A stretch of 64,000 nucleotides of DNA from Clostridium_AT stratigraminis (GCF_045310675.1 NZ_JBJHZZ010000003.1:62001-126000), one strand, 5' to 3'. Shown: positions 25,976 through 34,937, numbered from the stretch's first letter. Program-made: numbers and translations. Notes: generated by a model from the sequence alone, not told the origin.

Positions 25976-26026
25976 TAGCCAAAAAACCAAGTGTTACTCA
26001 GTTTTTTAAGAAGTACACTTGGTTTT
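25976..26026 (-). terminator. Terminator after uraA
   Basis: Minus-strand AAACCAAGTGT / ACACTTGGTTT (26015-26025 and 25984-25994) with a 20-base loop, followed by TTTGGC. The stem is perfect over 11 pairs. The gap from here to the uraA stop (26027-26137) is featureless to me. Confidence 0.75.
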
Positions 26027-26137
26027 ACAGCTATAATAATTTAATGACTATTTATTTTATTCCTTTATTCACTTAATTTTTAATGACATATTTTTCATAT
26101 CTTAATCTTTGATATAGACAACTTTAAGTTTTTTATT

Positions 26138-27445
26138 TTAATCTTCACTTTTAATTATATATTTCTCATTCATAAGACCTAACTTATCTAAAATATAGAA
26201 TAATATTGATAATAGAGTTCCTATTACTGCTGCTAATGCCATTCCTTTAAGTTCAACATCACTGCTTAATTTTACTGATGCTCCACTTACACCTACAACA
26301 AAGGTTACAGCTGCCAGTACCATATTATAACTCTTGCTAAAATCAACCTTTTGTTCTACAAACATTCTAAGACCTGAGGATGCAATTACCCCATAAAGCA
26401 ATATTGTAATCCCACCCATAACCGGACTTGGTATTGTTTGAATAGCTGCAGCTATTTTCCCAATACAGGAGAATATTATAGCTAATATTGCAGCTCCTCT
26501 AATTACCCAAACGGAATATACTTTTGTTATAGCCATTACCCCTATATTTTCTCCATAGGTTGTATTTGGAGGAGAACCTGCGAAACCAGAGATAATATTA
26601 CTTAAGCCATCTGCAAAGAGGGACATATGAAGTCCTGGATCTTTAATCAAATCTCTGTTTGTTATATTTCCAGTTACGATTAAATGACTAATATGTTCTG
26701 CTAGAACTACCAAACATGCAGGAGCTATTATAATCATTGCCTTTGTATTAAATATAGGTGCTGTGAAAGTAGGTAATTTAAACCAAGGAGCATCTATTAT
26801 AGGCTTAAAATCTACCATTCCCATAAATAACGCCAGTACATATCCAGAAAGTACTCCAATTAATATTGGAATAATCTTAAAAAACTTTCTAAAAACCACA
26901 GAGCCTATTGTTCCTACAAGTAAGGTAAATAAGGAAACAGTTAAAACCTTTGGATCCGCTGTATAAGCTTGTACTACCTTACCAACCGCTGTAGGGGCAG
27001 CAGCTAAGCCTGCCATCTGAGCTGCTGTTGGAGCAAGCTCTAGTCCTATTACTGCAACTACTGCTCCCATTACAGGTGGTGGCATAATTACATCTATCCA
27101 CTTTATTCCTACAAAGCGTATTACAATAGATATTATAACAAAGAACACTCCGAAGAATATGAATCCAACTTGAGCTTCTCCAAATCCCCCACCTCCTGCT
27201 AGTATTGCAAAAGTAGGTGCAAGAAAGGCAAAGCTTGAACCTAGATACGCCGGTATTTTTCCTTTTGTAATGAAGGAGTAGATTAAAGTGCCTATTCCGT
27301 TCATGAGAAGAGCTATGGCCGGATTAATACCAAATAAAATTGGCACCAATATTGTTGCACCAAACATAGCAAAAAGATGCTGAAAACTTAGAGGAATTGT
27401 TTGTAAGATAGGTAACCTTTCGTCAATATCAATGTAATTTTTCAT
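26138..27445 (-). CDS. uraA: Uracil permease (UraA/PyrP)
   Basis: Nucleobase:cation symporter-2 family membrane protein of 435 residues with 12 to 14 hydrophobic helices, importing uracil. Family features are the QHLFAMFGATILVPILFGINPA start region, the GLSNIISGFAGSPPNTTYGENIGVMAITKV region (quoted in part here: SGFAGSPPNTTYGENIGV), and the paired helix-breaking segments. It is the second gene of the pyrR attenuator transcript, 49 bases after pyrR, so uridine nucleotides should shut it off. Confidence 0.95.
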   Translation of the reverse strand: MKNYIDIDERLPILQTIPLSFQHLFAMFGATILVPILFGINPAIALLMNGIGTLIYSFITKGKIPAYLGSSFAFLAPTFAILAGGGGFGEAQVGFIFFGVFFVIISIVIRFVGIKWIDVIMPPPVMGAVVAVIGLELAPTAAQMAGLAAAPTAVGKVVQAYTADPKVLTVSLFTLLVGTIGSVVFRKFFKIIPILIGVLSGYVLALFMGMVDFKPIIDAPWFKLPTFTAPIFNTKAMIIIAPACLVVLAEHISHLIVTGNITNRDLIKDPGLHMSLFADGLSNIISGFAGSPPNTTYGENIGVMAITKVYSVWVIRGAAILAIIFSCIGKIAAAIQTIPSPVMGGITILLYGVIASSGLRMFVEQKVDFSKSYNMVLAAVTFVVGVSGASVKLSSDVELKGMALAAVIGTLLSILFYILDKLGLMNEKYIIKSED

Positions 27446-27494
27446 AATTGCCTCCTTTTAGCCTCTCTGGGCTATATTAAAAGAATTCTTTAGT

Positions 27495-28031
27495 TTAGAT
27501 TTCATATATTTTAACTGAGTCTGTACCATCTACTTCCATTAATTCAACAGATACTAGCTCTTCCTTTGAGGTAGGAATATTCTTGCCAACATAGTCAGCC
27601 CTAATAGGAAGTTCTCTATGACCTCTGTCAATTAATACTGCAAGCTGAATAACCTTTGGCCTTCCATGATGAATAACTGCATCTAAAGCAGCCCTAGCAG
27701 TTCTTCCAGTATATAGTACGTCGTCAACTAATATGACAGTTTTATCTTTAATATCTATGTCTAAGGTATCATTATTTAATACAGGTAAATCACTAATTTG
27801 AGATAAATCATCCCTATATAAAGTAATATCTAAACTTCCTACCTGAATAGATACTCCTTCAATGTTTTTAATAGCATCTGCAATTCTATTTGCTAATGGA
27901 TAGCCTCTTCTTTTAATCCCTAGTAGAATTACATTTTCTACACCCTTATTCTTCTCAATTATTTCATGTGCTATTCTAGTTAAGGTTCTTCCAATAGCCT
28001 TATCATCTAAAATTTGAGTTTTAAATTTCAA
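27495..28031 (-). CDS. pyrR: PyrR, pyrimidine operon attenuation regulator / uracil phosphoribosyltransferase
   Basis: An RNA-binding protein that, with UMP or UTP bound, stabilises an anti-antiterminator in pyr leaders. It keeps a PRPP-binding loop VILVDDVLYTGRTARAAL and may have UPRTase activity. I use the TTG at 28031 (then KFKTQILDDKAIGRT), 178 residues, because AGGAGGAATAAAG sits just upstream. A longer frame from 28079 would translate the family A repeat and does not look like PyrR. Its own leader contains a PyrR site, so it is autoregulated. Confidence 0.95.
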   Translation of the reverse strand: MKFKTQILDDKAIGRTLTRIAHEIIEKNKGVENVILLGIKRRGYPLANRIADAIKNIEGVSIQVGSLDITLYRDDLSQISDLPVLNNDTLDIDIKDKTVILVDDVLYTGRTARAALDAVIHHGRPKVIQLAVLIDRGHRELPIRADYVGKNIPTSKEELVSVELMEVDGTDSVKIYEI

Positions 28032-28038
28032 CTTTATT

Positions 28039-28127
28039 CCTCCTATTGTCGGAACACTGAGTAATTTAAGATTACTCACTCCGTTCGCAAATTACTCGTA
28101 AAAGCCCATTTAGGGCTTTTACCTCCT
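28039..28127 (-). repeat. Family A two-hairpin leader element, copy before pyrR
   Basis: Bounded by AGGAGG at both ends (28122-28127 and 28039-28044); the downstream one is the pyrR ribosome site. Stem I GTAAAAGCCC / GGGCTTTTAC around TAAAT. Stem II GAGTAATTT / AAATTACTC around 21 bases that include an alternative GAGTAATC. It lies between the attenuator terminator and pyrR, so it is transcribed only when the attenuator is read through. Confidence 0.78.
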
Positions 28128-28154
28128 AAATTATAAGTAGCTCTTGTTAAAACA

Positions 28155-28187
28155 AATTAAAAAGCGCCTTGATGTAAGATCAAGACG
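28155..28187 (-). terminator. PyrR-controlled attenuator terminator
   Basis: Minus-strand CGTCTTGAT / ATCAAGGCG (28179-28187 and 28165-28173) around CTTAC, nine pairs with one wobble, followed by CTTTTTAATTTG. The 5' arm CGTCTT can instead pair with an upstream AAGGCG (28218-28223), giving the antiterminator. Confidence 0.88.
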
Positions 28188-28217
28188 TATAATAACATAA
28201 TAAGCTATTACAATATG

Positions 28218-28246
28218 CGCCTTATGATCTCACAGGATCACTTAAA
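28218..28246 (-). promoter_or_regulatory. PyrR-binding loop in the pyrR-uraA leader
   Basis: The minus strand reads AGTGATCCTGTGAGATCATA, with the TCCxGxGAG core that PyrR recognises, placed in a small GATC..GATC hairpin and followed at once by AAGGCGC, the antiterminator strand. This is the standard arrangement of a Bacillus-type pyr attenuator; established for the family, here seen only as sequence. Confidence 0.88.
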
Positions 28247-28268
28247 GGAATATTTATTCATTGGAAAT

Positions 28269-28297
28269 ATAATATCACATATTATTTCTTATTTCAA
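28269..28297 (-). promoter_or_regulatory. Promoter of pyrR-uraA
   Basis: TTGAAA (28292-28297), 17-base spacer, TATTAT (28269-28274) on the minus strand. It overlaps the last codons of the rluD-like gene, and a start near 28262 would begin the leader 20 bases before the PyrR loop. Confidence 0.75.
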
Positions 28298-29206
28298 TTC
28301 ATTTTTTAAGATATTGATAACTTTTTTAAAGTCCTCCGGTGGTTCAGTGCAAAATTCTACATATTTCTCAGTTCTAGGATGAATAAAGCCTAAAAGCTTT
28401 GCATGTAGCAGCTGACCCTCTAAATTAAATCTTTGTTTTTTATAACCATAAACAGGATCACCTACAATTGGATGACCCTTATATGCCATATGTACACGAA
28501 TTTGATGTGTCCTTCCTGTCTCTAATTTACATTCAATTAAGGTATTATTTTTGTACCTTTCAATAGCCCTATAATGAGTAACGGCTCTTCTGCCATCTTT
28601 AACTATAGCAATTTTAACCCTTTCTATAGAATGCCTACCTAGGGGTTCATCAATAGTTCCTTCCTCTTCCTTTATAATGCCTTCTACTAAAGCAAGATAT
28701 ACTCTATTCATACTGTGATCCTTAAGCTGCAGAGCCAATTTATTATGTGCATAGTCATTTTTTGCAACAACTAAAACACCTGAAGTATCCTTATCAATTC
28801 TGTGAACAATCCCAGGTCTAGATACTCCATTTATTCCAGAAAGGTCTCTGCAGTGGCCTAATAATGCATTAACAAGAGTATTTTCATAAACACCTGCTGC
28901 AGGGTGAACTACCATTCCTTTAGGTTTGTTCACAACTATTAAATCACTATCCTCGTATAAAATGTCAAGGGGAATGTTCTGAGGCTTAATAGATAGTTCT
29001 ATAGGATCCGGTATATTAATTAAAATTGTATCTTCGCTGTTTATTTTATAGTTACTTTTCTTAAGTCTATTATTTACTAATACACTGTTTTCTTCTATTA
29101 AATTTTGAATATAAGACCTAGATTTTTCTTTAAGCATATTTGCTAAATATACATCTAGCCTCATACCGCTTGAAGTTTCATCCACAACAAATTGCTTTTC
29201 TTCCAT
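28289..29206 (-). CDS. RluD/YlyB-like 23S rRNA pseudouridine synthase
   Basis: A 305-residue pseudouridine synthase of the RluA family. It has an N-terminal S4 domain (MRLDVYLANMLKEKSRSYIQ) and a catalytic domain with HRIDKDTSGVLVVAKND, whose Asp is the nucleophile, and LETGRTHQIRVHM. Large-subunit targets such as positions 1911-1917 are modified by RluD, but the exact site cannot be read here. It overlaps lspA by one base (the LspA stop contains its ATG), as in many Firmicutes. Confidence 0.93.
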   Translation of the reverse strand: MEEKQFVVDETSSGMRLDVYLANMLKEKSRSYIQNLIEENSVLVNNRLKKSNYKINSEDTILINIPDPIELSIKPQNIPLDILYEDSDLIVVNKPKGMVVHPAAGVYENTLVNALLGHCRDLSGINGVSRPGIVHRIDKDTSGVLVVAKNDYAHNKLALQLKDHSMNRVYLALVEGIIKEEEGTIDEPLGRHSIERVKIAIVKDGRRAVTHYRAIERYKNNTLIECKLETGRTHQIRVHMAYKGHPIVGDPVYGYKKQRFNLEGQLLHAKLLGFIHPRTEKYVEFCTEPPEDFKKVINILKNELK

Positions 29207-29658
29207 TATACTTCATCCCTTATTATACTTAATGCTAGTAGACAGGTTCCAATAACCACAAACATGTCTGCCACATTAAAGGTAGGAAAATAATATACAG
29301 TTTTATAATGAACCAATATAAAGTCCACCACAAACTTATACACAAATCTATCAATTAAATTACCAATTGCTCCTGTAATAATCATTGCCATACTAATTCT
29401 TAAAAACCTAGACTTCGGCTTATATTTAACTAAATAAAAGATCATAGCTAAAACCACTATACTTGTAACAATTGATAGCAGCTGTACTTTATTTTGAAAG
29501 ATACCAAAAGCAGCACCTCTATTTTCTAAATAGGAAAAGGCAAAAATATTTTTTATAATTACCACATCCCCATTTATGTATAGACTTTTTAAAGCCCAAA
29601 GCTTAGTTATTCTGTCTAATAATAGACCTAAAACAATAATTAAAATTTCCATCCCCAT
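29206..29658 (-). CDS. lspA: Lipoprotein signal peptidase LspA
   Basis: An integral-membrane aspartyl protease of 150 residues that cleaves prolipoprotein signal peptides after lipid attachment. Four hydrophobic helices and the two catalytic Asp in GNLIDRF and FNVADMFVVIG are visible, plus the conserved NRGAAFGI. The start may be the ATG at 29658 or the one six bases downstream (MEILIIVLGLLLDR). It is coupled to the rluD-like gene downstream. Confidence 0.96.
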   Translation of the reverse strand: MGMEILIIVLGLLLDRITKLWALKSLYINGDVVIIKNIFAFSYLENRGAAFGIFQNKVQLLSIVTSIVVLAMIFYLVKYKPKSRFLRISMAMIITGAIGNLIDRFVYKFVVDFILVHYKTVYYFPTFNVADMFVVIGTCLLALSIIRDEV

Positions 29659-29676
29659 CTCAACCTTTCATAAATA

Positions 29677-30303
29677 TTAATCTGGAAGTTGACTTTTGTA
29701 TTGATCATTACTTACCTTTTCAATTGGTTCAACAAAATCCTGATCATCATTCATATACTCGTAATCTACGTTCTCTCTCCATTCGTTACTTTGAACGTCC
29801 TGATAGCTGTCCTCAGCATCATAACCAACCTGATTATATGTTTCATCAAAATCATTAAAACCATATCCAAAGGGTTTGCCTAAAACATCTTCTTCAATTG
29901 CCCTATTATTTTTTTCCCTAGGCTTTAGGTTTGCATTTTTCTCTTGGCAGGAAACACAAAATTCTGTGTAAGGTATAAATTCAAGCCTTTCTTCAGAAAT
30001 TTCTCTTCCGCACATTTTACATATACCATAGGAACCATTTTCTACACTTCTAAGTGAATCCTCTATTTTACCTATTAAACTTATTTCATGTTCCTTGAGT
30101 GCCCTCCCTTTTTCTGCATCATAAAGCTCTGTTGCCACGTCTGAGGGATGATTATCATATATTGAGAGTTCAGATAATTCACTTGAGAACTCTTCACTTG
30201 AGTTAAAGGTCTCATTGCCTTCCATTTGTTTAATAAACTCTAAAACATCTTCTTTTTCCTTAAGCAGCCTATTTCTAAAAAACTTTAACCTATCTTTATT
30301 CAT
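29677..30303 (-). CDS. DksA/TraR zinc-finger family protein (YteA-like)
   Basis: A 208-residue protein with an N-terminal coiled-coil (KDRLKFFRNRLLKEKEDVLEF) and one C4 zinc finger of the DksA type (CKMC...CVSC, about residues 97-119, with the YTEFC pattern). An acidic Gly/Tyr/Asp-rich tail follows (about 140-208), longer than in DksA. Bacillus YteA and YocK look like this and are sporulation- or general-stress-associated; their function is not settled. The ATG at 30303 follows GGTGGG. Confidence 0.85.
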   Translation of the reverse strand: MNKDRLKFFRNRLLKEKEDVLEFIKQMEGNETFNSSEEFSSELSELSIYDNHPSDVATELYDAEKGRALKEHEISLIGKIEDSLRSVENGSYGICKMCGREISEERLEFIPYTEFCVSCQEKNANLKPREKNNRAIEEDVLGKPFGYGFNDFDETYNQVGYDAEDSYQDVQSNEWRENVDYEYMNDDQDFVEPIEKVSNDQYKSQLPD

Positions 30304-30372
30304 AATACCACCCACCTAACTATATTTTGTATCTTTATATATTTTCTCATAATCAGGTGATTTTATTACTTT

Positions 30373-31668
30373 TTAAGTTTGAACATTAAAAAATTCACTA
30401 AGGATACTTATAAAGTTTGGAAAAGAAATGTGTGTACATTCCCAATTATTTATTATGGTAGATCTATAGTTTTTACCGCCTAAGGCAGTAAATGCCATGG
30501 CAATCCTATGATCATTATAAGGATTAATATAAATATCTTTATTTAAATACCCGTTATTACCTGTAATCTCCATATAGTTATCATTGTAGTTTACCTCTAT
30601 CCCGCATTCAAGTAAATTTTCTACAATGGACTTAATTCTATTACTTTCCTTATATTTTAGTTCCGATATTCCATTAAAGATTGTTCTTCCCTCAGCAAAA
30701 CAGGATAAAACAGCTAGAATTGGTATTTCATCGATAATATTAGGTACCTCATCCTCTTCAATGACTGTCCCTTTCAAGCTGCTGCTTTTAGCAATTATAT
30801 ATCCAACTTCTTCATAATTTTCTGTTTTAATTACCTTATACTCAATATTAGCATTCATTTTTATAAGTATATCTAGGTATTTTTTTCTTCTCTCATTTAA
30901 TAATACATTTTCAATTTTAATATTACAATCTTCATGCATAAGAGCACAGCCTATTACAAAGGCCGCAGAAGATATGTCACCGGGAATTACCATATTCTTA
31001 ACTTTAAGATTCGAATTACTAATGCTTATTCTTAAATTGTTTACCTCAATATTACTGCCTAAAGCTTTAAACATACGCTCAGTATGGTCTCTAGAGCATT
31101 TCTTTTCTATAATTGTAGTTTTTCCTTCACTTAAGAAACCTGCAATTAATAAACAAGATTTTACTTGAGCTGATACAATAGGCATACTATATTCTATTCC
31201 TATTAATTTTTTACCCCTCATAAAACTTAAAGGTAATAGATTATTATTGGTATTTATTTCAGCTCCCATTTGCCTTAATGGCTCAATTATCCTATCCATT
31301 GGTCGTTTTCTTAAGGAATCATCACCATAAATAGTTCCATTTAAGTTAGAACCTGCAAGAAGTCCAGATAATAGTCTTGCTGTTGTCCCCGAGTTACCAG
31401 CATCTAATACTCCTGCATCTTTATTAAAGTTTTCAAAGCCAGGGGAATTAATTATAATATCACCCTTTTGGATTTTTATCTTAACACCAAGACTTTCCAT
31501 GCATGTTAGTGTTGATAAGCAATCTAGGTTACTTGGAAAATTCTTAATTGTATATTCTCCTTTTCCCAAGGCCCCAATAATTAGTGATCTATGAGCTATG
31601 GATTTATCCCCAATAAGGTTAAAAACCTTATTTATTGACCTATCCTTTTTTTTAAGCTTTATCTTCAT
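30373..31668 (-). CDS. aroA: EPSP synthase (3-phosphoshikimate 1-carboxyvinyltransferase)
   Basis: Shikimate pathway step 6: adds enolpyruvyl from PEP to shikimate 3-phosphate. The 431 residues contain GDKSIAHRSLIIGALGKGEY, LDAGNSGTTARLLSGLLAG, the substrate-binding DDSLRKRPM, and RDHTERM. It overlaps the DAHP synthase gene by 17 bases and is the last gene of the aro run. The segment 31640-31670 therefore encodes both in different frames. Confidence 0.96.
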   Translation of the reverse strand: MKIKLKKKDRSINKVFNLIGDKSIAHRSLIIGALGKGEYTIKNFPSNLDCLSTLTCMESLGVKIKIQKGDIIINSPGFENFNKDAGVLDAGNSGTTARLLSGLLAGSNLNGTIYGDDSLRKRPMDRIIEPLRQMGAEINTNNNLLPLSFMRGKKLIGIEYSMPIVSAQVKSCLLIAGFLSEGKTTIIEKKCSRDHTERMFKALGSNIEVNNLRISISNSNLKVKNMVIPGDISSAAFVIGCALMHEDCNIKIENVLLNERRKKYLDILIKMNANIEYKVIKTENYEEVGYIIAKSSSLKGTVIEEDEVPNIIDEIPILAVLSCFAEGRTIFNGISELKYKESNRIKSIVENLLECGIEVNYNDNYMEITGNNGYLNKDIYINPYNDHRIAMAFTALGGKNYRSTIINNWECTHISFPNFISILSEFFNVQT

Positions 31669-32467
31669 AAAATATACCTTCCAGCTTTTTAACTCCTGAA
31701 ATAATGTTGCCTAGTGCTTCAATAGATATAGTCTGCCTAGAATCAGATAGAGAATTTTCTGGACTTATGTGACTTTCAATTATTAAACCATCAGCACCTG
31801 CAGCTATAGATGCTAAAGACATATTTGGTACAAGTTCTCTTAGTCCTGTTCCATGACTAGGGTCAACAATTACTGGCAATCTGCACTTTTTCTTTATAGC
31901 TGCTACACTATTTAAATCTAAAGTATTCCTAGTGTAGCTTTCAAATGTTCTTATTCCTCTTTCACACAAAACTACATTTTCATTTCCGCCAGAAACTATG
32001 TATTCAGCTGCTTTCAGCCATTCTGACAAGGTTGCACTCATTCCTCGTTTAAGTAGTATTGGCACATTAACTTTTCCAAGTTCCTTAAGAAGACTGTAAT
32101 TATACATGTTTCTTGAGCCTACTTGAATCATATCGGTAAAATCCATGGACATTTCTACATCCCTAGGGTCCATTATTTCAGTTACTACAGGCATTTGAGT
32201 TTCTCTTGAAACTGCTTTCAAGATTTTTAAACCTTCGAATTGCAAGCCCTGAAAATCATAGGGTGAGGTTCTTGGTTTAAACGCTCCTCCCCTAAGCATT
32301 TGAACTCCAATCTTTTTAAGCTCAATTGCTATTTTCAGCATTAAATCATAATTTTCAACAGAGCAAGGACCTGATATAATTATTTTTTCTGTACCACCGA
32401 ATTTTAAATCCCTAACCTTAACCTTAATATCATCCCCACTTTTTTTATCTACTAATAGATTTCTCAT
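31652..32467 (-). CDS. aroF: 3-deoxy-D-arabino-heptulosonate 7-phosphate synthase (type I-beta)
   Basis: First step of aromatic amino acid synthesis, combining PEP and erythrose 4-phosphate. The 271 residues match the short KDO8PS-like class: IISGPCSVENYDLML, LRGGAFKPRTSPYDFQG and VDPSHGTGLRELV. No fused ACT or chorismate mutase domain is present, so feedback control by such a domain is not expected. The symbol follows common usage; aroG or aroA(f) is also used. Confidence 0.94.
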   Translation of the reverse strand: MRNLLVDKKSGDDIKVKVRDLKFGGTEKIIISGPCSVENYDLMLKIAIELKKIGVQMLRGGAFKPRTSPYDFQGLQFEGLKILKAVSRETQMPVVTEIMDPRDVEMSMDFTDMIQVGSRNMYNYSLLKELGKVNVPILLKRGMSATLSEWLKAAEYIVSGGNENVVLCERGIRTFESYTRNTLDLNSVAAIKKKCRLPVIVDPSHGTGLRELVPNMSLASIAAGADGLIIESHISPENSLSDSRQTISIEALGNIISGVKKLEGIFYEDKA

Positions 32468-32478
32468 TTACTAATCAC

Positions 32479-33171
32479 CTACATATTCTTAAGCATACTT
32501 TTTAAAATCGTTGTGGAATTTTCAACAGCAATATCTTTAAATTTTTCATAATCAATATGAGCTCCAGTATTTGCATTATCTGAAATAGATCTAATAACTA
32601 CAAATGGAACATTGTTTAAATAGCATACCTGTGCAATACTTCCGCCTTCCATTTCACAGGCTAGAGCTCCAAACTCCTCCTTAAGCCATTTAATTTTATT
32701 TACATCCGCAATAAACTGGTCTCCTGTAACTATTCTTCCAATAAAGCTATTTATTTGAATAAGCTCCATTGAGCCTTTCTTTGCCTTACTTACAAGCTCT
32801 TCTGAACATTTAAAATCATAGGTATCAAGCCTCGGAACCTGCCCTATTTTATCTCCAAATGCTGTAGTATCAATGTCATGTTGAATTAAATTATCAGCAA
32901 TAACCACATCCCCAGGCTTTATATCAAATCCAATCCCTCCTGCTATTCCTACATTTATTACACAGTCCACATTGAAATCATCAATTAAAACTTGCGCACA
33001 TATAGCGGAATTGACCTTGCCAATACCACTTCTAACTACTACGACTTCTTGCTTCCAAAGGTTTCCGCAGTAGAATTCCATATTTGCCTTAATTTCTTTT
33101 CTTTTTAGATTTATTTCATTAATAAGCTTAGCAACTTCTTCATCCATTGCTCCGATTATACCTATACTCAT
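32479..33171 (-). CDS. mtnN: 5'-methylthioadenosine/S-adenosylhomocysteine nucleosidase
   Basis: Cleaves adenine from MTA, SAH and 5'-deoxyadenosine, recycling SAM by-products. The 230-residue PNP-superfamily protein has MSIGIIGAMDEEVAKLI at the start, NVGIAGGIG, and ALACEMEGGSIAQVC and VIRSISDNANTG for ribose and base binding. It sits between aroB and aroF with gaps of 1 and 11 bases, which is an uncommon neighbour for the aro genes. It may be there only for convenience of expression. Confidence 0.95.
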   Translation of the reverse strand: MSIGIIGAMDEEVAKLINEINLKRKEIKANMEFYCGNLWKQEVVVVRSGIGKVNSAICAQVLIDDFNVDCVINVGIAGGIGFDIKPGDVVIADNLIQHDIDTTAFGDKIGQVPRLDTYDFKCSEELVSKAKKGSMELIQINSFIGRIVTGDQFIADVNKIKWLKEEFGALACEMEGGSIAQVCYLNNVPFVVIRSISDNANTGAHIDYEKFKDIAVENSTTILKSMLKNM

Positions 33172-33172
33172 C

Positions 33173-34243
33173 CTAATTCTCCTTACAAATACTGCTATCT
33201 AAAGCCCATTTTAATTCGTCTTCACTTACATTTATTTTTATTTCGCTTTGTCCAATATTCCTTAATAATACAAAATTTAAGTTGTTAAAATTTTTCTTAT
33301 CATGTTTTATAGCATACAAAAAGCTGCTGTAATTGTCAACTTTATACCTATCACTTATCCCAAATTTACTATATAAATTTAGAACTCTAGTATATACTGT
33401 TTTAGGTAAACCTAATATCTTTTCTGAAAGTTTTATAGCCGGTAGCATTCCTAATGATACAGCAGTACCATGATTCACCTCATATTCTGAAGTGATTTCT
33501 AGACCGTGTCCAACAGTATGGCCAAAATTCAAAATGTTTCTTTTATTCTTATCTTCAAAATCTTCTTTTACTACCTTTGTTTTTATATTAAGACAGGTAT
33601 ATATAATATGCATCATAGTTCTATTATCTAGCTTCAAGACTCTATCAATATTGTTCTCAATATACTGGAACAATTCCACATCTTTTATTAGTCCATATTT
33701 AATTACTTCACCCATTCCATTTAGTATTTCTTCTTTATTTAAGGTAGTTAAGAAATCAGTTGCAATATATACAAAAGCTGGTTCGTAAAAGCATCCTATG
33801 GAATTTTTTAAATTTAAAAAATTATAACCAACCTTTCCGCCAACTGAACTATCCACTTGAGAAATTAGGGAAGTTGGAATATTTATAAACCTAATTCCTC
33901 TCATGAAGGTTGCAGCTGCAAAACCAGCTAAGTCTCCTACAACTCCACCTCCTAAAGCCATAATAAAGCTTTGTCTGTCAGCATTGCCCTCTATTAAAAA
34001 TTCATATATATGGCTTATAGTATCGTAATTTTTATTTCCTTCTCCATTTTTTATTACTATCACTTGGCAGTTGTATCTACTCTTTAAATCCTTTAATAGT
34101 GTTACATATATAGCAGCAATCTTATCATCAGTTACAACAAAAATTTTATCTTTGGTACTTACGTATTCCTTCACAACTAAACCAAATTCTTCAAAACTAT
34201 TTGACAAGCAAATATTATATGAATTTCCACTAACTAGCTGCAT
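33173..34243 (-). CDS. aroB: 3-dehydroquinate synthase
   Basis: Shikimate pathway step 2, an NAD- and metal-dependent enzyme of 356 residues. Motifs are EGNKNYDTI, ALGGGVVGDLAGFAAATFMRGI (part), ISQVDSSVGGKVGYN and NFGHTVGHGLE, which holds the metal ligands. The start follows AAAGGAGGGC. Only 23 bases separate its ATG from the divIVA terminator stem, leaving little space for a promoter. Confidence 0.96.
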   Translation of the reverse strand: MQLVSGNSYNICLSNSFEEFGLVVKEYVSTKDKIFVVTDDKIAAIYVTLLKDLKSRYNCQVIVIKNGEGNKNYDTISHIYEFLIEGNADRQSFIMALGGGVVGDLAGFAAATFMRGIRFINIPTSLISQVDSSVGGKVGYNFLNLKNSIGCFYEPAFVYIATDFLTTLNKEEILNGMGEVIKYGLIKDVELFQYIENNIDRVLKLDNRTMMHIIYTCLNIKTKVVKEDFEDKNKRNILNFGHTVGHGLEITSEYEVNHGTAVSLGMLPAIKLSEKILGLPKTVYTRVLNLYSKFGISDRYKVDNYSSFLYAIKHDKKNFNNLNFVLLRNIGQSEIKINVSEDELKWALDSSICKEN

Positions 34244-34259
34244 ATTAGCCCTCCTTTAA

Positions 34260-34294
34260 TCAAAATAGAAAATCTCACTCTTAGGAGTGAGATT
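34260..34294 (-). terminator. Terminator after divIVA
   Basis: Minus-strand AATCTCACTC / GAGTGAGATT (34285-34294 and 34271-34280) around CTAA, ten perfect pairs, followed by TTCTATTTTG. It lies just ahead of aroB, so aroB is either expressed by read-through or from a promoter inside divIVA. Confidence 0.85.
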
Positions 34295-34298
34295 CATG

Positions 34299-34934
34299 CT
34301 ACTCTGATTTTACAAAAAAACTTTTAATTTCATTTAAATTATCATCTTTAAAGTCTTCATCTTCTATATCTTTCACTCTAAAATCATCGTTATCATTTTC
34401 TGAAGTAGTTTCAGTCTGAATTTCTTTTTCTATAATATAATCTTCAGAAACAGATCCAATACTATAATTTTTAACTACATCCTTTTCTAAACTCTCAAAC
34501 ATTTCTATTTGAGTATTCATAAAGTTTTTAAACTTTGTTCTGAACTTTATGAATTCCTGCTTTATTCCTTCATAATCATCATTTACTTTTAACACATCAT
34601 TGTGTGCTTTATCTAAAATTCTTTGAGAAGTTTCATTTGCACTTCTAATAATAATATCTGCTTCCTTTTGAGCAGTTTGTTTTGACTGTTCTGCTGCGTT
34701 TTGTGCTAATAATAAAGTGTTTTGGATAGTAGTTTCCATTTTAGCATAGTGTTCAATTTTTTCATTTAAGCCAAGCATTTTTTCCTTTAAAGATGAATTT
34801 TCCTTGTATAGTGCCTCATAATCTTCTGCTATATTATCTAGAAATTCGTCAACTTCTTCAGAAGAGTATCCCCTTATTACTTTTTTAAATTCCTTATTTG
34901 ATATATCCATAGGAGTAATTTTCACTTTATCCAC
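34299..34934 (-). CDS. divIVA: Cell-pole/septum protein DivIVA
   Basis: A 211-residue coiled-coil protein that binds curved membrane at the division site and poles. The membrane-binding N-terminus KITPMDISNKEFKKVIRGYS and the first coiled-coil EEVDEFLDNIAEDYEALYKE are classic. A second coiled-coil spans about 60-150, and the C-terminus is acidic. It ends the ylmE-sepF-ylmG-ylmH-divIVA group and is followed by a strong terminator. Confidence 0.95.
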   Translation of the reverse strand: MDKVKITPMDISNKEFKKVIRGYSSEEVDEFLDNIAEDYEALYKENSSLKEKMLGLNEKIEHYAKMETTIQNTLLLAQNAAEQSKQTAQKEADIIIRSANETSQRILDKAHNDVLKVNDDYEGIKQEFIKFRTKFKNFMNTQIEMFESLEKDVVKNYSIGSVSEDYIIEKEIQTETTSENDNDDFRVKDIEDEDFKDDNLNEIKSFFVKSE

Positions 34935-34937
34935 CTC

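Noticed and set aside
28032..28079. N-terminal extension of PyrR
   Set aside because: It is the family A repeat and its AGGAGG translated by chance; the true PyrR start has the ribosome site just before TTG 28031.
34244..34298. T-box or other amino-acid riboswitch before aroB
   Set aside because: The space is 55 bases and holds only the terminator stem and ribosome site; no specifier loop or T-box sequence is visible.
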